This document shows, piece after piece, positions 31,453 to 40,166 of a stretch of 64,000 bases of DNA; within the stretch, counting starts at the first letter, position 1, and every line of letters begins with the position of its first letter. The notes under the pieces were generated by a model. It saw only the letters and a list, made by a program, of their open reading frames with translations. It had not been told where the DNA came from and did not search any database. A program made the translations under genes and the position numbers. This stretch comes from Corynebacterium gallinarum (GTDB lineage: Bacteria; Actinomycetota; Actinomycetes; Mycobacteriales; Mycobacteriaceae): assembly GCF_014837045.1 (NCBI RefSeq), contig NZ_JACSPR010000003.1:124001-188000 (forward strand). Direction: 5' to 3'.

Positions 31453-32307
31453 TTACTTATCCTTGTCGCTCTGCTCGCGCTGCGGGGCGTTCTTGGCGTC
31501 GTATTCAGCCTGGACCGCGTCGGCCTCGGCCTGGATGGTCTCTGCGTCGGAGAGGTCCTCCAGGAGGGCGTCGACATCCTCGGGGGTTTCGTCTGCGGCA
31601 TCCGCGGTGGGCTCTGCCACGTCAGCGGCATCTGCTGCGAGGTCTGCATCGCCGGCGGCGTCGGCCTCGAGCTCGGAGGCGAGGTTCTCCACCGCGTCAT
31701 CTGCAGGGACCTCGGCTGCGGCATCATCACCGGTTTCGGTGGAGTACACCAGCACCGGCTCGTCTGCGGCTGCGGCGTCATCGCCGTCGACAGCCTCCTG
31801 CACCGGGGTCTGCTCCTCGTCCTGGACCCGTGGTGGGGTGGTGCCCGGGGTGTTCTTGTCCTTGTTCATCAGGGCGTAGGCCAGTGCTGCGACACCGGAG
31901 GCGGTCAGCGCGAGAAGCGCCAGGTTGCGCACCCAGTGGCTGTCCTTGTCGTTCTTGTTCAACTTCTTCTCCTGCTTCGCTGCCTGGCGACGCACCTTGC
32001 GGCTGAGCTTCTTGTTCTTGGACCGCAGTTCCGGCAGGGCGCTGTCGCCCTTCTCCTCTGCTGCGGCGATGGCCTTTTCCAGGCGGGCACGGGCAGCCTT
32101 GGTGACCTCGCCGGCCTTCTTCATGGACTCGTCATACTTGTCCCGGGCCTGTTCCATGGCGTCCTCGGCCTTCGGGCCGTAGTTCTCCGCCGCGGACGAC
32201 AATGCGTCATACGCCTTGTTCTTGGTCTCGTTCTTGTAATTCGAGTAGGCCTTATATGCCGCACGGGCACCGGACAGTCCCATCGCTGCTGCGCTAAGAG
32301 TCTTCAT
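31453..32307 (-). CDS. Corynebacterial single-TM protein with acidic, low-complexity C-terminus
   Basis: The protein has 284 residues and no recognised function. Residues 1-120 are helical and very charged ([20 protein letters not shown], then [20 protein letters not shown]), a hydrophobic segment lies at ~127-146 ([20 protein letters not shown]), and 150-284 is acidic and Ala-rich. The charge distribution predicts a membrane-anchored protein with basic N-terminus and acidic tail on opposite sides. It diverges from ppiA, and the same neighbour is seen in C. glutamicum-type genomes. An envelope or chaperone-related role would be speculation. Confidence 0.82.
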   Translation of the reverse strand: MKTLSAAAMGLSGARAAYKAYSNYKNETKNKAYDALSSAAENYGPKAEDAMEQARDKYDESMKKAGEVTKAARARLEKAIAAAEEKGDSALPELRSKNKKLSRKVRRQAAKQEKKLNKNDKDSHWVRNLALLALTASGVAALAYALMNKDKNTPGTTPPRVQDEEQTPVQEAVDGDDAAAADEPVLVYSTETGDDAAAEVPADDAVENLASELEADAAGDADLAADAADVAEPTADAADETPEDVDALLEDLSDAETIQAEADAVQAEYDAKNAPQREQSDKDK

Positions 32308-32394
32308 TTAATGTTCTCCTTTGCTCGGAAGCATTTTCTAAAACCCCAGACTAGTGAAACATGCGGACGCTTGGTTGGGGTTATAGTGGTTTCC

Positions 32395-32919
32395 ATGACT
32401 TTGAAGACCGCAACCGCTATCCTGCACACCAACCGTGGAGACATCTCCATCGACCTCTTCGGAAACCACGCCCCTGAGACCGTGGACAACTTCATCGGCC
32501 TGGCCGAGGGCACCAAGGAATACAAGACCGCCAACGCATCCGGCTCCCAGGAGGGCCCGTTCTACGACGGCGCCGTCTTCCACCGCGTCATCGACCGTTT
32601 TATGATCCAGGGCGGCGACCCAACCGGCACCGGCCGTGGCGGCCCCGGTTACAACTTCGGCGACGAGTTCCACCCGGAGCTGCGCTTCGACCGCGCCTAC
32701 CTGCTGGCCATGGCGAATGCAGGCCCGGGCACCAACGGTTCCCAGTTCTTCATCACCACCACCCCGACCCCGCACCTCAACAACGCCCACACCATCTTCG
32801 GTGAGGTCACCGATCCGGAGTCCCAGAAGGTCGTCGACGCCATCGGCACCACCCCGACCGACCGCATGGACCGCCCAACCGAGCCGGTTGTCATCGAGTC
32901 CATCGAGATCATCAAGTAG
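32395..32919 (+). CDS. ppiA: Cyclophilin-type peptidyl-prolyl cis-trans isomerase
   Basis: From the ATG at 32395 the protein is 174 residues: [20 protein letters not shown], then [20 protein letters not shown] and [20 protein letters not shown]. FxxRxxxxxxxQGGD and SQFFI are the cyclophilin active-site motifs. It speeds prolyl isomerisation during folding. It has no signal peptide and is cytosolic. A -10 TATAGT (32382-32387) ends 7 nt before the ATG and no ribosome site intervenes, so the mRNA is probably leaderless. A terminator follows. The gene sits between the acidic membrane protein and the rhomboid gene. Confidence 0.95.
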   Translation: MTLKTATAILHTNRGDISIDLFGNHAPETVDNFIGLAEGTKEYKTANASGSQEGPFYDGAVFHRVIDRFMIQGGDPTGTGRGGPGYNFGDEFHPELRFDRAYLLAMANAGPGTNGSQFFITTTPTPHLNNAHTIFGEVTDPESQKVVDAIGTTPTDRMDRPTEPVVIESIEIIK

Positions 32920-32943
32920 GTTCTCAAGGGTTTTCCCTTATCG

Positions 32944-32980
32944 ATCAGGCCTCGCCAGCTACTGGCGGGGCCTGATTTTT
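32944..32980 (+). terminator. Terminator of ppiA
   Basis: A 15-bp stem (32944-32958 with 32962-32976, one G-T pair) and a CTA loop are followed by TTTTT. Confidence 0.9.
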
Positions 32981-32994
32981 GTCCCCACCCCTTC

Positions 32995-33681
32995 ATGCAG
33001 ACACTGTTATGGAGACACCCCACAGTGAAAACGACAGATATCTACCGCCAGGCACCGGCCAGCACCACCATCTCGCTGGTCGTCATCGCGGTCTACCTCA
33101 TCACCGCCATCCAGTCCCGATCGGTGCAAAACAACCTCTGGGACAGCCCCCTGGCGGATAGCTGGATCCTCTGGGCGCCGGCCATGACCGACGGCATCGG
33201 AGCTCTCCGGGCCATCGGTGGCATGTTCCTCCACATCGGACCCGGCCATATGCTCCTCAATCTCGTGCTGCTCTGGTTGCTGGGACGTGAGATCGAGAAC
33301 TATTTCGGACCGGCACTGTTCACCGTCATGTACTTCGTCGGTGGTATCGGCGCCTCTGCCGCGGTGGTGTGGTTTGATCCGCTCAGCCCCACCGCCGGTG
33401 CCTCCGGTGCCGTCTACGCCATGATGTCCATCCTGGTGGGCCTGTTCTACCTCCGCGGGGCGGACCTGCGTGCCCCGCTGGCACTGATCGCCGTCAACAT
33501 CGGTTACACCTTCCTGGCCGTCAATGTCTCCCTGTGGGGCCACCTGGGAGGATTGATTACGGGTGCGCTGCTGGTGTGGCCCATGGTCCGTGCTCGGACC
33601 CGCCGGACCCAGTGGATCATCGCCCTGGGTGGGCTGGTAGTGGTCATCGTGGTGCTCTTCCTGGGCATTCCCTACCCCTGA
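32995..33681 (+). CDS. Rhomboid-family intramembrane serine protease
   Basis: The product is up to 228 residues with six membrane segments. The catalytic Ser is in TAGASGAVYAMM and the catalytic His in LWGHLGGLITG. The HIGPGHMLLNLVLLWLLGRE motif provides the conserved HxxxN. Rhomboids cleave transmembrane substrates within the bilayer. Start choice is open: 32995 (ATG) is the longest, and a GTG at 33025 with GGAG 11 nt upstream is attractive. The substrate is unknown. It lies downstream of ppiA, as in other corynebacteria. Confidence 0.9.
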   Translation: MQTLLWRHPTVKTTDIYRQAPASTTISLVVIAVYLITAIQSRSVQNNLWDSPLADSWILWAPAMTDGIGALRAIGGMFLHIGPGHMLLNLVLLWLLGREIENYFGPALFTVMYFVGGIGASAAVVWFDPLSPTAGASGAVYAMMSILVGLFYLRGADLRAPLALIAVNIGYTFLAVNVSLWGHLGGLITGALLVWPMVRARTRRTQWIIALGGLVVVIVVLFLGIPYP

Positions 33682-33721
33682 AATATGGCCTAATCCACCC
33701 CCGTTTAACAAAGTTCATCAC

Positions 33722-33765
33722 ATGCTGGTCGCTTCCTTCGTACTGGAAGCGCCCAGCATCTTTTT
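33722..33765 (+). terminator. Terminator of the rhomboid gene
   Basis: A 15-bp stem with one mismatch (33722-33736 and 33745-33759) is followed by TTTTT. Confidence 0.9.
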
Positions 33766-34591
33766 ATCCCCAGGGGCAGGGTTATGCACACGATGTGAAA
33801 TGACAAGATTTAACTTTGCGCACATCAACGGTTCATCATCCCACATTGAATTCCACACCTGTTGTGGATAATGTGAAGAAACGACAATCACCAGACTTAT
33901 CCACAGATGTTATCCACACTGTGGATAGTCACATTCTTGTAATTCGATTGTGCTGAACAGCGCGTTTGTCGTTCGAACATGGGGTTATGGTTGAAAAACC
34001 CGGTAAATGACCTGTGCTATTCGAACAGATACCGCGCCCGTGGAAACTGTTCACAGAGTTATCCACAGGCTGTGGAGGAACGGGAAATAACAAAAACTTG
34101 GCTTCCGGGACCACCCATCCACAGACCTCTCCACAGCCTGTGGATAACTTTTCTCCCGAGCCACCATTTACAGTTATCCACAATTACATGTGTGTAACTC
34201 GCTGTGGCTGTGGATAACTTTCCCACCTGTTGAGGAGGGTTTGCTGCAGGACGTGGAAAAGAATTAATAGGCTATGTGTTCGACAAAAGCAGGAGGCCCT
34301 GAATGATAGGTAAGCGGAATATATCCGCAGTTCACACCGGATATTGAATCGAACATCACCTGTGAGGTTCAACAGGCACACCAGTTCAATTATGTAATTA
34401 CAAAAACTACACCGTCTTTCAGGGGTGGAGGGGAACCGAAACCCACTATTCTCAGGCCCGTGCACCACGCTTTCCCACTCCCGATGCCCGTTTTCCCCTC
34501 AAGGATCCGCTCCGGTCCATGCTGCCGCCCCGGGTACCCCTCAGGGCCCCGGCCCCCACACGACCCGCATTCCGCTTATGGAGGGGACAGC

Positions 34592-34637
34592 AAAAAACCG
34601 GGTGCCACCGCGGGGGTCATCCGCGGTGGCACCCGGT
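34592..34637 (-). terminator. Terminator of crgA
   Basis: A perfect 17-bp stem pairs ACCGGGTGCCACCGCGG (34597-34613) with its complement at 34621-34637. On the reverse strand the stem runs into T6, so it terminates crgA. Confidence 0.93.
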
Positions 34638-34663
34638 CAGAGGGGCCTGAAGCTGTAGGGGGG

Positions 34664-34936
34664 TTAACGCCAGCCCATGGTCATCAGCAGGCCGATGATG
34701 AGCAGTCCGAAGCCGATGCCGTAGTTCCAGGCGCCCAGTTCGTTCATGAAGGGGATCTGGGGGCCGACGAGGTAGTTGGCGATCAGCCAGAGGAGTCCGA
34801 GCAGCATGAAGCCGAACATGATGACCTTGTACCACATGGGTGTGCCGGTGGAGTTGATCTTCACCGGGGTGCGGTTGGCGCTGGGGTTGCTGGAGACCGG
34901 CGCGATCGAGTTCTTGGTAACTTTTGCCTTGGGCAC
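34664..34936 (-). CDS. crgA: Cell-division protein CrgA
   Basis: The 90-residue protein has a basic N-terminus (MPKAKVTKN) and two hydrophobic segments (~35-53 and ~72-87) separated by a short external loop, [20 protein letters not shown]. This is the DUF881-unrelated CrgA family of actinobacteria. CrgA sits in the divisome, contacts FtsZ and PBPs in mycobacteria and restrains septum formation in Streptomyces. Its place beside the pknB operon is conserved. It is transcribed separately from pknB, with its own promoter region and terminator. Confidence 0.95.
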   Translation of the reverse strand: MPKAKVTKNSIAPVSSNPSANRTPVKINSTGTPMWYKVIMFGFMLLGLLWLIANYLVGPQIPFMNELGAWNYGIGFGLLIIGLLMTMGWR

Positions 34937-34983
34937 GTGCTTACACCTTCATCTTCAACGTCGTTTGGGGGGGTCAAACAACC

Positions 34984-35051
34984 GGTACGTTCGTTCTACG
35001 AGCTTAACGTACCAGTGGGGTTCCCGGTAGCTCTACAGCTGCCACTACCGG
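34984..35051. promoter_or_regulatory. Two inverted repeats upstream of crgA
   Basis: GGTACGTT (34984-34991) and AACGTACC (35006-35013) form perfect 8-bp arms 14 bp apart. CCGGTAG (35024-35030) and CTACCGG (35045-35051) form a second pair, also 14 bp apart. They lie 48-115 bp before the crgA start in the 249-bp gap to pknB and may be operators or a terminator of the pknB operon. Confidence 0.5.
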
Positions 35052-35185
35052 CCATCTGCAGGCTCCCGCTGCCATCGACCGGATCAGGGTTGTGGGAACA
35101 GCTGTGGGAAACCAGGTGGGAATACCGGCGGCGCGGGGGCAGGCGCCGGGGCCGGCGGCGGTGGCTTTGTCGCGGGGCTATTCCT

Positions 35186-37165
35186 TCAAGGTTCGGGGAC
35201 CAGGGCGGTCAGGTCGAAGCGGTATAGGCGGACGTTCACCACCGCATCCTTGCGCAGGGTTTCGCCGGGTTTGGGTTCCTGGAGTCCGATGAGGCCCTGG
35301 TCCACGAGTGCGCCGGTGGGGATGGGGGCGCCTTCCGCCAGGGAGGTGTCCGGGGCGGTCCAGCCGGCGTCGCGAAGCGCCTCGAGGGCGTTGTCGACAT
35401 CCAGTCGGGCCAGGTCGGGTGCCTCGATGAGCATGCCGTTGGAGATCTCCACGGTGATGGTGGAACCACGTCGCAGTTCGGTGCCCTGACCACTCGCGGA
35501 GATCACCTGACCCTCGGGCAGGAGGCTGTCCACATAGTAGATGTCCGGAACCAGTCCGAGTGAGGTGATGTTGCTCTCGGCCTGGGACCACTGCATGCCG
35601 GTGATGACGGGGACGCGGACCAGGGAGGGGCCGGTGGAGACGGTCAGGGTGATGCTTGCGCCCACGCTGGTTTCGCCACCCGGCTGGGGGTTCTGTTGGA
35701 TGACGGTGCCGGCGGGGTAGTCGTCGGAGTTCTCCTCGCGGATGGACTGGTTGAGGACCAGTCCGGCGCCCTCGATCTCCTGGGTCGCTTCGGCGAGGGT
35801 GAGGCCGGTGACATCCGGGATGGTGACCACTTCGCGTCCGCTGGAGATGGTCAGGGTGACGGTGGCGCCCTCACGGATCTCGGAGCCCACATTGGGGCTG
35901 GTGCGGATGACCAGGCCCTCGGCCACATCCGGGCTGGGTTCGGTGGTCAGGACGACGGTGAAACCGAGCCGCTCCAATTCCAGGACCGCCTCGTTCTCCG
36001 GCAGGCCCACGATGTTGGGGATCTGCTGGGTGGTGGCGGTGGTGGTGTTGTTGAGGAAGTCATAGGTGAACGCGCCACCCACACCGATGACACCGAGGGT
36101 GAGCACGATGGCCAGCACGGTCAGGGCCCTCGATCCGCGCTTGGGTTGCGGGGCGGCCGCAGGCCTCGAACCGACCGCTGTCGGAGCAGCAGGAGCCACC
36201 GCTGTGGCAGCGGGCATGGCGGTGGTGGGCGGGGGTGGAGGCGTCGATAAGCGTTGGGGGACCACCACGGTCTCCGGCTCGTCGGGCTTCTCGACGTGCG
36301 AACGCGCCGCCCGGGAGACAGCGTTGCGCGAGAGCAGCTCGAGGTCGGCGGCCATCTCCGCGGCGGTCTGGTAGCGGTCGGCGGGGTGCTTGGCCATGGC
36401 GGTGAGCACCACCGCATCCACATTGAGTGCGGCGGTGGGGGAGAGGTCGGGGATGTGCTCCGACGGCGGGGTCGGGTCCTCCTGGACATGCTGGTACGCC
36501 ACCGCGAAGGGGGATTCCCCCTCGAACGGTGGGCGGCCGGTGACCAGTTCATAGAGGACACAGCCGGCGGCGTAGACATCGGAACGCGCGTCGGCGGGTT
36601 TGCCGCGGGCCTGCTCGGGGGAGAGGTACTGGGCGGTGCCGATAACGGCAGCGGTCTGCGTCATGGCGGAGGTGGAATCGTCCAGGGCGCGGGCGATGCC
36701 GAAATCCATCACCTTCACCCCGCCGGTGTTGTTGATCATGATGTTGGCGGGTTTCACATCACGGTGGATGATGCCCGCCTCATGCGAGGACTGCAGGGCG
36801 TGGCACACCGGGATCATGATGGTGGCGGCCTGGCTGGGGCTGTAGGTACCATCCTCGCGCACGATATCGCGCAGGTCACGGCCATGGACACGTTCCATGA
36901 CGATGAACGGCACCGAGATCCCATCGCGGTCCACCTCACCGGTGTCGAACACCGCGACGATCGACGGGTGGCTCAATTTTCCGGCGTTCTGGGCCTCGCG
37001 GCGGAACCGCTCGCGGAAGTTGATGTCCTTGGCCAGGTCGGTGCGCAGCATCTTCACCGCGACCTCACGGCCGATCAGCAGATCGGTGGCCGCGAACACC
37101 TCGCTCATGCCACCGGAGCCGATGCTGGCGCCCAGCTCATAACGGTCAGCAATCACGAAGGTCAC
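35186..37165 (-). CDS. pknB: Serine/threonine kinase PknB with PASTA repeats
   Basis: The protein has 659 residues. The kinase domain (~9-275) has glycine loop IGSGGMSEVF, Lys38 in VAVK, catalytic Asp136 in HRDVKPANIM, DFG at 154-156 and activation Thr residues in AMTQTAAVIGTAQYLSPEQ. A Pro/Ala juxtamembrane linker leads to one membrane segment (~347-366) and four extracellular PASTA repeats (from ~381) that sense peptidoglycan fragments. It phosphorylates division and wall-synthesis proteins. It overlaps pknA by 4 nt and is the last gene of the operon. Confidence 0.97.
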   Translation of the reverse strand: MTFVIADRYELGASIGSGGMSEVFAATDLLIGREVAVKMLRTDLAKDINFRERFRREAQNAGKLSHPSIVAVFDTGEVDRDGISVPFIVMERVHGRDLRDIVREDGTYSPSQAATIMIPVCHALQSSHEAGIIHRDVKPANIMINNTGGVKVMDFGIARALDDSTSAMTQTAAVIGTAQYLSPEQARGKPADARSDVYAAGCVLYELVTGRPPFEGESPFAVAYQHVQEDPTPPSEHIPDLSPTAALNVDAVVLTAMAKHPADRYQTAAEMAADLELLSRNAVSRAARSHVEKPDEPETVVVPQRLSTPPPPPTTAMPAATAVAPAAPTAVGSRPAAAPQPKRGSRALTVLAIVLTLGVIGVGGAFTYDFLNNTTTATTQQIPNIVGLPENEAVLELERLGFTVVLTTEPSPDVAEGLVIRTSPNVGSEIREGATVTLTISSGREVVTIPDVTGLTLAEATQEIEGAGLVLNQSIREENSDDYPAGTVIQQNPQPGGETSVGASITLTVSTGPSLVRVPVITGMQWSQAESNITSLGLVPDIYYVDSLLPEGQVISASGQGTELRRGSTITVEISNGMLIEAPDLARLDVDNALEALRDAGWTAPDTSLAEGAPIPTGALVDQGLIGLQEPKPGETLRKDAVVNVRLYRFDLTALVPEP

Positions 37166-38739
37166 TGGTTTCCTCCAACATTCATCAATTCATCAAGCGA
37201 CATGAGAAGCTCATCCGCCGCGTCCGGGGAATTACCACCGGCGGCATTACCGCCAGCATTCCCGGTACCGTTTCCACCATTGGTACCCGGCGCACCGGGA
37301 TTGCCGGGGTTGCCGGTGGCACCAGGGTTGCCAGGGTTGCTCGTGCCGCCCGGGTTGGTCTGCCCACCGGGGTTGGTGGGCAGACCGGTCGGTCGGGTCT
37401 GCTGGCCCGGGGTGGTCTGCTCCCCTGGCTCGTCGGTCTCCTCCGGGGTGGGGGAGACCCGCGTGGGGCTCTCCTGTGTTGTCGTTGGAATCCGCGTCGG
37501 CGTTTCATCCGGGGTGGGAACCGGTTGGCGCGTCGGCTGCACCGGGGGTGGTGCCAGCGTGGGTTCCTCGGAGGTGGTGGTCTCCGTCGGGGTGACGGTC
37601 TGGGTGATGGTTTCCGGGGTGGTGGTCTCCCCGGAATCGCCACTGAACACGCCTGTGGCACCGGCCCAGATGATCCCGCCGATGACCGCGGCGACGAGGC
37701 CTGCGATGAGCAGACCCAGGCCCACCCCGGATCCGCGTTTCTCCTGACGTGCGGGCAGCACGGTGGGGGAGGCCGGCACCGAGGTGGTGGGGCGCGCGAC
37801 CTGGCCGAGCATCGCCGTCGAGGCGCTTGGCGACGGCGCGACCGCCGTCGCCTGTACCGCCGGGCTGTGCGGTTGCGGTGGTCGGTTGCCCAACCTCACC
37901 GCGGACACCGCCCGCGCCAGTTCATTGCCGTCGGCGAACCGGCGTGCCGGGTCCTTGCGCAGGGCGATGCCGATGAGTTCACGGGCCTGCGCGGAGACAC
38001 TCGTGGACATCTGCGGTGGGGCTTCGTTGATGTGCGCGATGGCCACCGACACCGAGGAATCCCCGGTGAAGGGTCGACGCCCGGAGAGCATTTCATAACC
38101 GACCACGCCGAGTGAGTAGACATCACTGGCGGGGGTCACCTGGTGGCCCTGGGCCTGCTCGGGTGAGACATACTGTGCGGTGCCCACCACCATGCCGGTG
38201 CGGGTCAGGGGCACCGACGCAGCGGCCTTGGCGATACCGAAATCGGTGATCTTGAGGATGCCATTGGCGGTGATGAGCATGTTGCCCGGTTTGATATCCC
38301 GGTGCACCAGACCCATCCGGTGGATCACGCTGAGCCCGTGGGCGGCCTGCTCCATGACATCCAGGGCAAGTTCCTCCGGCAACGCACCCTCGCGCTCGAG
38401 CATGTCCGCCAGGGACTCGCCACGGATGTACTCCAGGACGATGAAGCAGAAGGTGTGCCCGGCGGGATCCGCCACCTCGCGGTAGTCATAGGTGGTGACC
38501 ACATGCTCGGAGTGGATGTTCTCCGCGGCCTGGGCCTCGTTGCGGAACCGGCTGAGGAACTCGGTGTTGTCGGAGAACTCCGGCCGCAGCACCTTCACGG
38601 CCACCTCGCGGTCGTTGACGGTGTCATCGGCCAGCCACACCGTGGACATGCCACCGTGGCCCACGATCCACTGCAGTGTGTAATCGGGGCCGATCAGTTC
38701 CTGGAGCCGCTGTTTGGCATGGTCATCTGCGGTGTTCAT
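37162..38739 (-). CDS. pknA: Serine/threonine kinase PknA
   Basis: The 525-residue kinase has the domain at ~20-285: VGHGGMSTVW, VAVKVL, HRDIKPGNMLI, ITDFGIAKAA and GMVVGTAQYVSPEQA. A single membrane segment at ~345-365 (GLGLLIAGLVAAVIGGIIWA) is followed by an extracellular Thr/Pro-rich stretch and a Gly/Asn-rich tail with NPG repeats. It has no PASTA domains, as usual for PknA. It works with PknB on growth and division regulators. It overlaps pbpA by 1 nt and pknB by 4 nt. Confidence 0.96.
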   Translation of the reverse strand: MNTADDHAKQRLQELIGPDYTLQWIVGHGGMSTVWLADDTVNDREVAVKVLRPEFSDNTEFLSRFRNEAQAAENIHSEHVVTTYDYREVADPAGHTFCFIVLEYIRGESLADMLEREGALPEELALDVMEQAAHGLSVIHRMGLVHRDIKPGNMLITANGILKITDFGIAKAAASVPLTRTGMVVGTAQYVSPEQAQGHQVTPASDVYSLGVVGYEMLSGRRPFTGDSSVSVAIAHINEAPPQMSTSVSAQARELIGIALRKDPARRFADGNELARAVSAVRLGNRPPQPHSPAVQATAVAPSPSASTAMLGQVARPTTSVPASPTVLPARQEKRGSGVGLGLLIAGLVAAVIGGIIWAGATGVFSGDSGETTTPETITQTVTPTETTTSEEPTLAPPPVQPTRQPVPTPDETPTRIPTTTQESPTRVSPTPEETDEPGEQTTPGQQTRPTGLPTNPGGQTNPGGTSNPGNPGATGNPGNPGAPGTNGGNGTGNAGGNAAGGNSPDAADELLMSLDELMNVGGNQ

Positions 38740-40166
38740 CAGTTCAATCCTCCGGCAGCCTGGAGCACTGCGCGACCGATGGGTGCCGCCACGGCACCAC
38801 CGGTTGCGCTGCTACCCATGCCGCCGCCGTTTTTCACCAGCACGGCCACGGCGACATCACCGGCGAAGGCGACGTACCAGGTGTGCGGTGGGGTGCCCTC
38901 GGCACCGTGTTCGGCGGTGCCGGTCTTGGAGGCGATATCCGCGCCGGTGTATCCGGCGGTGTTGCGTTCGGATGCCTTCATCAGCTCGGTGATCTGCTCG
39001 GCGATGTCCTGGTCGATACCACCGGCGGAATCCGGATCGTGGGTGGACAGTTCGCTGAGGTCCTGACCGGTCACCCGGGAGACCAGGTAGGGTTCCATCC
39101 GCACACCACCGTTGGACACGGTGGCCGCCATGACGGCTGCCTGCAGGACGGTCATCTCCACATCGCGCTGACCGATGGAGCTCTGCCCCAGGGCCGCGTC
39201 ATCGGGGATCTCGCCGAGACCACCCGGGACATTCGGGATACCCAGGTCGTAGGTTTCACCCACGCCGAAACCCTCGGCGGCATCGCGCAGGGCGTCGGCG
39301 CCGACATCCACGCTCATCTCCACGAACGCGGTGTTGCACGACAGGGCGAAGGCGGTCTGCAGGGTGGTGGTGCCGCCACCGTCACAGCTCTGGCCGGCGT
39401 AGTTGGTCAGGGTGGTGTTGGTGCCAGGCAAAGTCACCGCAGCCTCCGCGGTGACCGTGGAATCAGCCGAGTAGCCATTGTTCAGACCGGCCGCGGTGGT
39501 GATGATCTTGAAGATCGATCCCGGGGGCAGTGATTCCTGGGTGGCGTGGTTGAGCAGTGGTGACTGCGGATCCGAGGTGTACTCCGCCCAGGCGTTCTCC
39601 GCGGTGGCGGGATCCACAATGGCATTGGGGTTGAAACTGGGCGAGGACGCCATGGCCAGCACCTCACCAGTGCTGGGGCGCAGGGCCACCACGGCACCCT
39701 CATAACCGTTGTTGCTCAGCTGGTTGTAGGCCGTCTGCTGCAGATCCGGGTCGAGGGTGAGTTCGATGTTGGCACCCCGAGTCGGGGCGCCGGTGAGCAC
39801 ATCCAGCCACTGCGAGGTGAACAGGGATGCGTCGGTGCCGTTGAGCACCGAGTTGTACCCCAGTTCCAGGCCAGCGGCACCGTAGATATCGGACAGGTAG
39901 CCCTGGACCGGGCCGAAGGCCTGGGGGCTGGTGACGTACTGACGCTGGTAGTAGCCGTTGTCATCCTGGTAGGACTCGGCCAGGATCTGACCCCCGGCGG
40001 AGATCTGCCCGCGCGGGGTGGATTTAGCCTCGAGGAAGTTGCGGCTGTTCAGCGGGTTCTGGGCCAGTTCATCCTCGCGGAAGCCCTGGATCCAGGTGAG
40101 GTTGGCCAGCAGGATCACGATGAGGACCAGCGCGAAGAGCGAGGTGATGCGGATGGATTTGTTCAT
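38739..40166 (-). CDS. pbpA: Penicillin-binding transpeptidase PbpA (class B-type)
   Basis: The protein is 475 residues. An N-terminal signal anchor lies at ~7-25. Active-site motifs are SIFK (Ser217, Lys220), SCN (276-278) and KTGT (414-417), spaced as in class B transpeptidases. It cross-links peptidoglycan with the SEDS polymerase RodA encoded upstream in the same operon. It is coupled to rodA by a 4-nt overlap. Length fits mycobacterial and corynebacterial PbpA. Confidence 0.96.
   Translation of the reverse strand: MNKSIRITSLFALVLIVILLANLTWIQGFREDELAQNPLNSRNFLEAKSTPRGQISAGGQILAESYQDDNGYYQRQYVTSPQAFGPVQGYLSDIYGAAGLELGYNSVLNGTDASLFTSQWLDVLTGAPTRGANIELTLDPDLQQTAYNQLSNNGYEGAVVALRPSTGEVLAMASSPSFNPNAIVDPATAENAWAEYTSDPQSPLLNHATQESLPPGSIFKIITTAAGLNNGYSADSTVTAEAAVTLPGTNTTLTNYAGQSCDGGGTTTLQTAFALSCNTAFVEMSVDVGADALRDAAEGFGVGETYDLGIPNVPGGLGEIPDDAALGQSSIGQRDVEMTVLQAAVMAATVSNGGVRMEPYLVSRVTGQDLSELSTHDPDSAGGIDQDIAEQITELMKASERNTAGYTGADIASKTGTAEHGAEGTPPHTWYVAFAGDVAVAVLVKNGGGMGSSATGGAVAAPIGRAVLQAAGGLN

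Larger units (their letters stand above)
33682..34663. other. 982-bp non-coding convergent gap with second DnaA-box cluster
   Basis: Perfect DnaA boxes (TTATCCACA or complement) lie at 33863-33871 (-), 33897-33905 (+), 33910-33918 (+), 34059-34067 (+), 34139-34147 (-), 34174-34182 (+) and 34209-34217 (-). A one-mismatch box is at 33920-33928, and TTATGCACA at 33782-33790 fits the relaxed consensus. Hand-counted GC is about 41 % for 33781-33960 and 44 % for 34261-34440. The TGACAA/TTACAA motif of oriC recurs at 33797-33809, 33936-33945, 34084-34097 and 34394-34407. Both flanking genes end in strong terminators pointing inward. No ORF here is credible. Confidence 0.9.

Noticed and set aside
34184..34468. 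Reverse-strand 94-codon open frame inside the DnaA-box cluster
   Set aside because: It has no ribosome site, its composition is not protein-like, and it spans AT-rich DNA and one perfect DnaA box. The non-coding interpretation is better.
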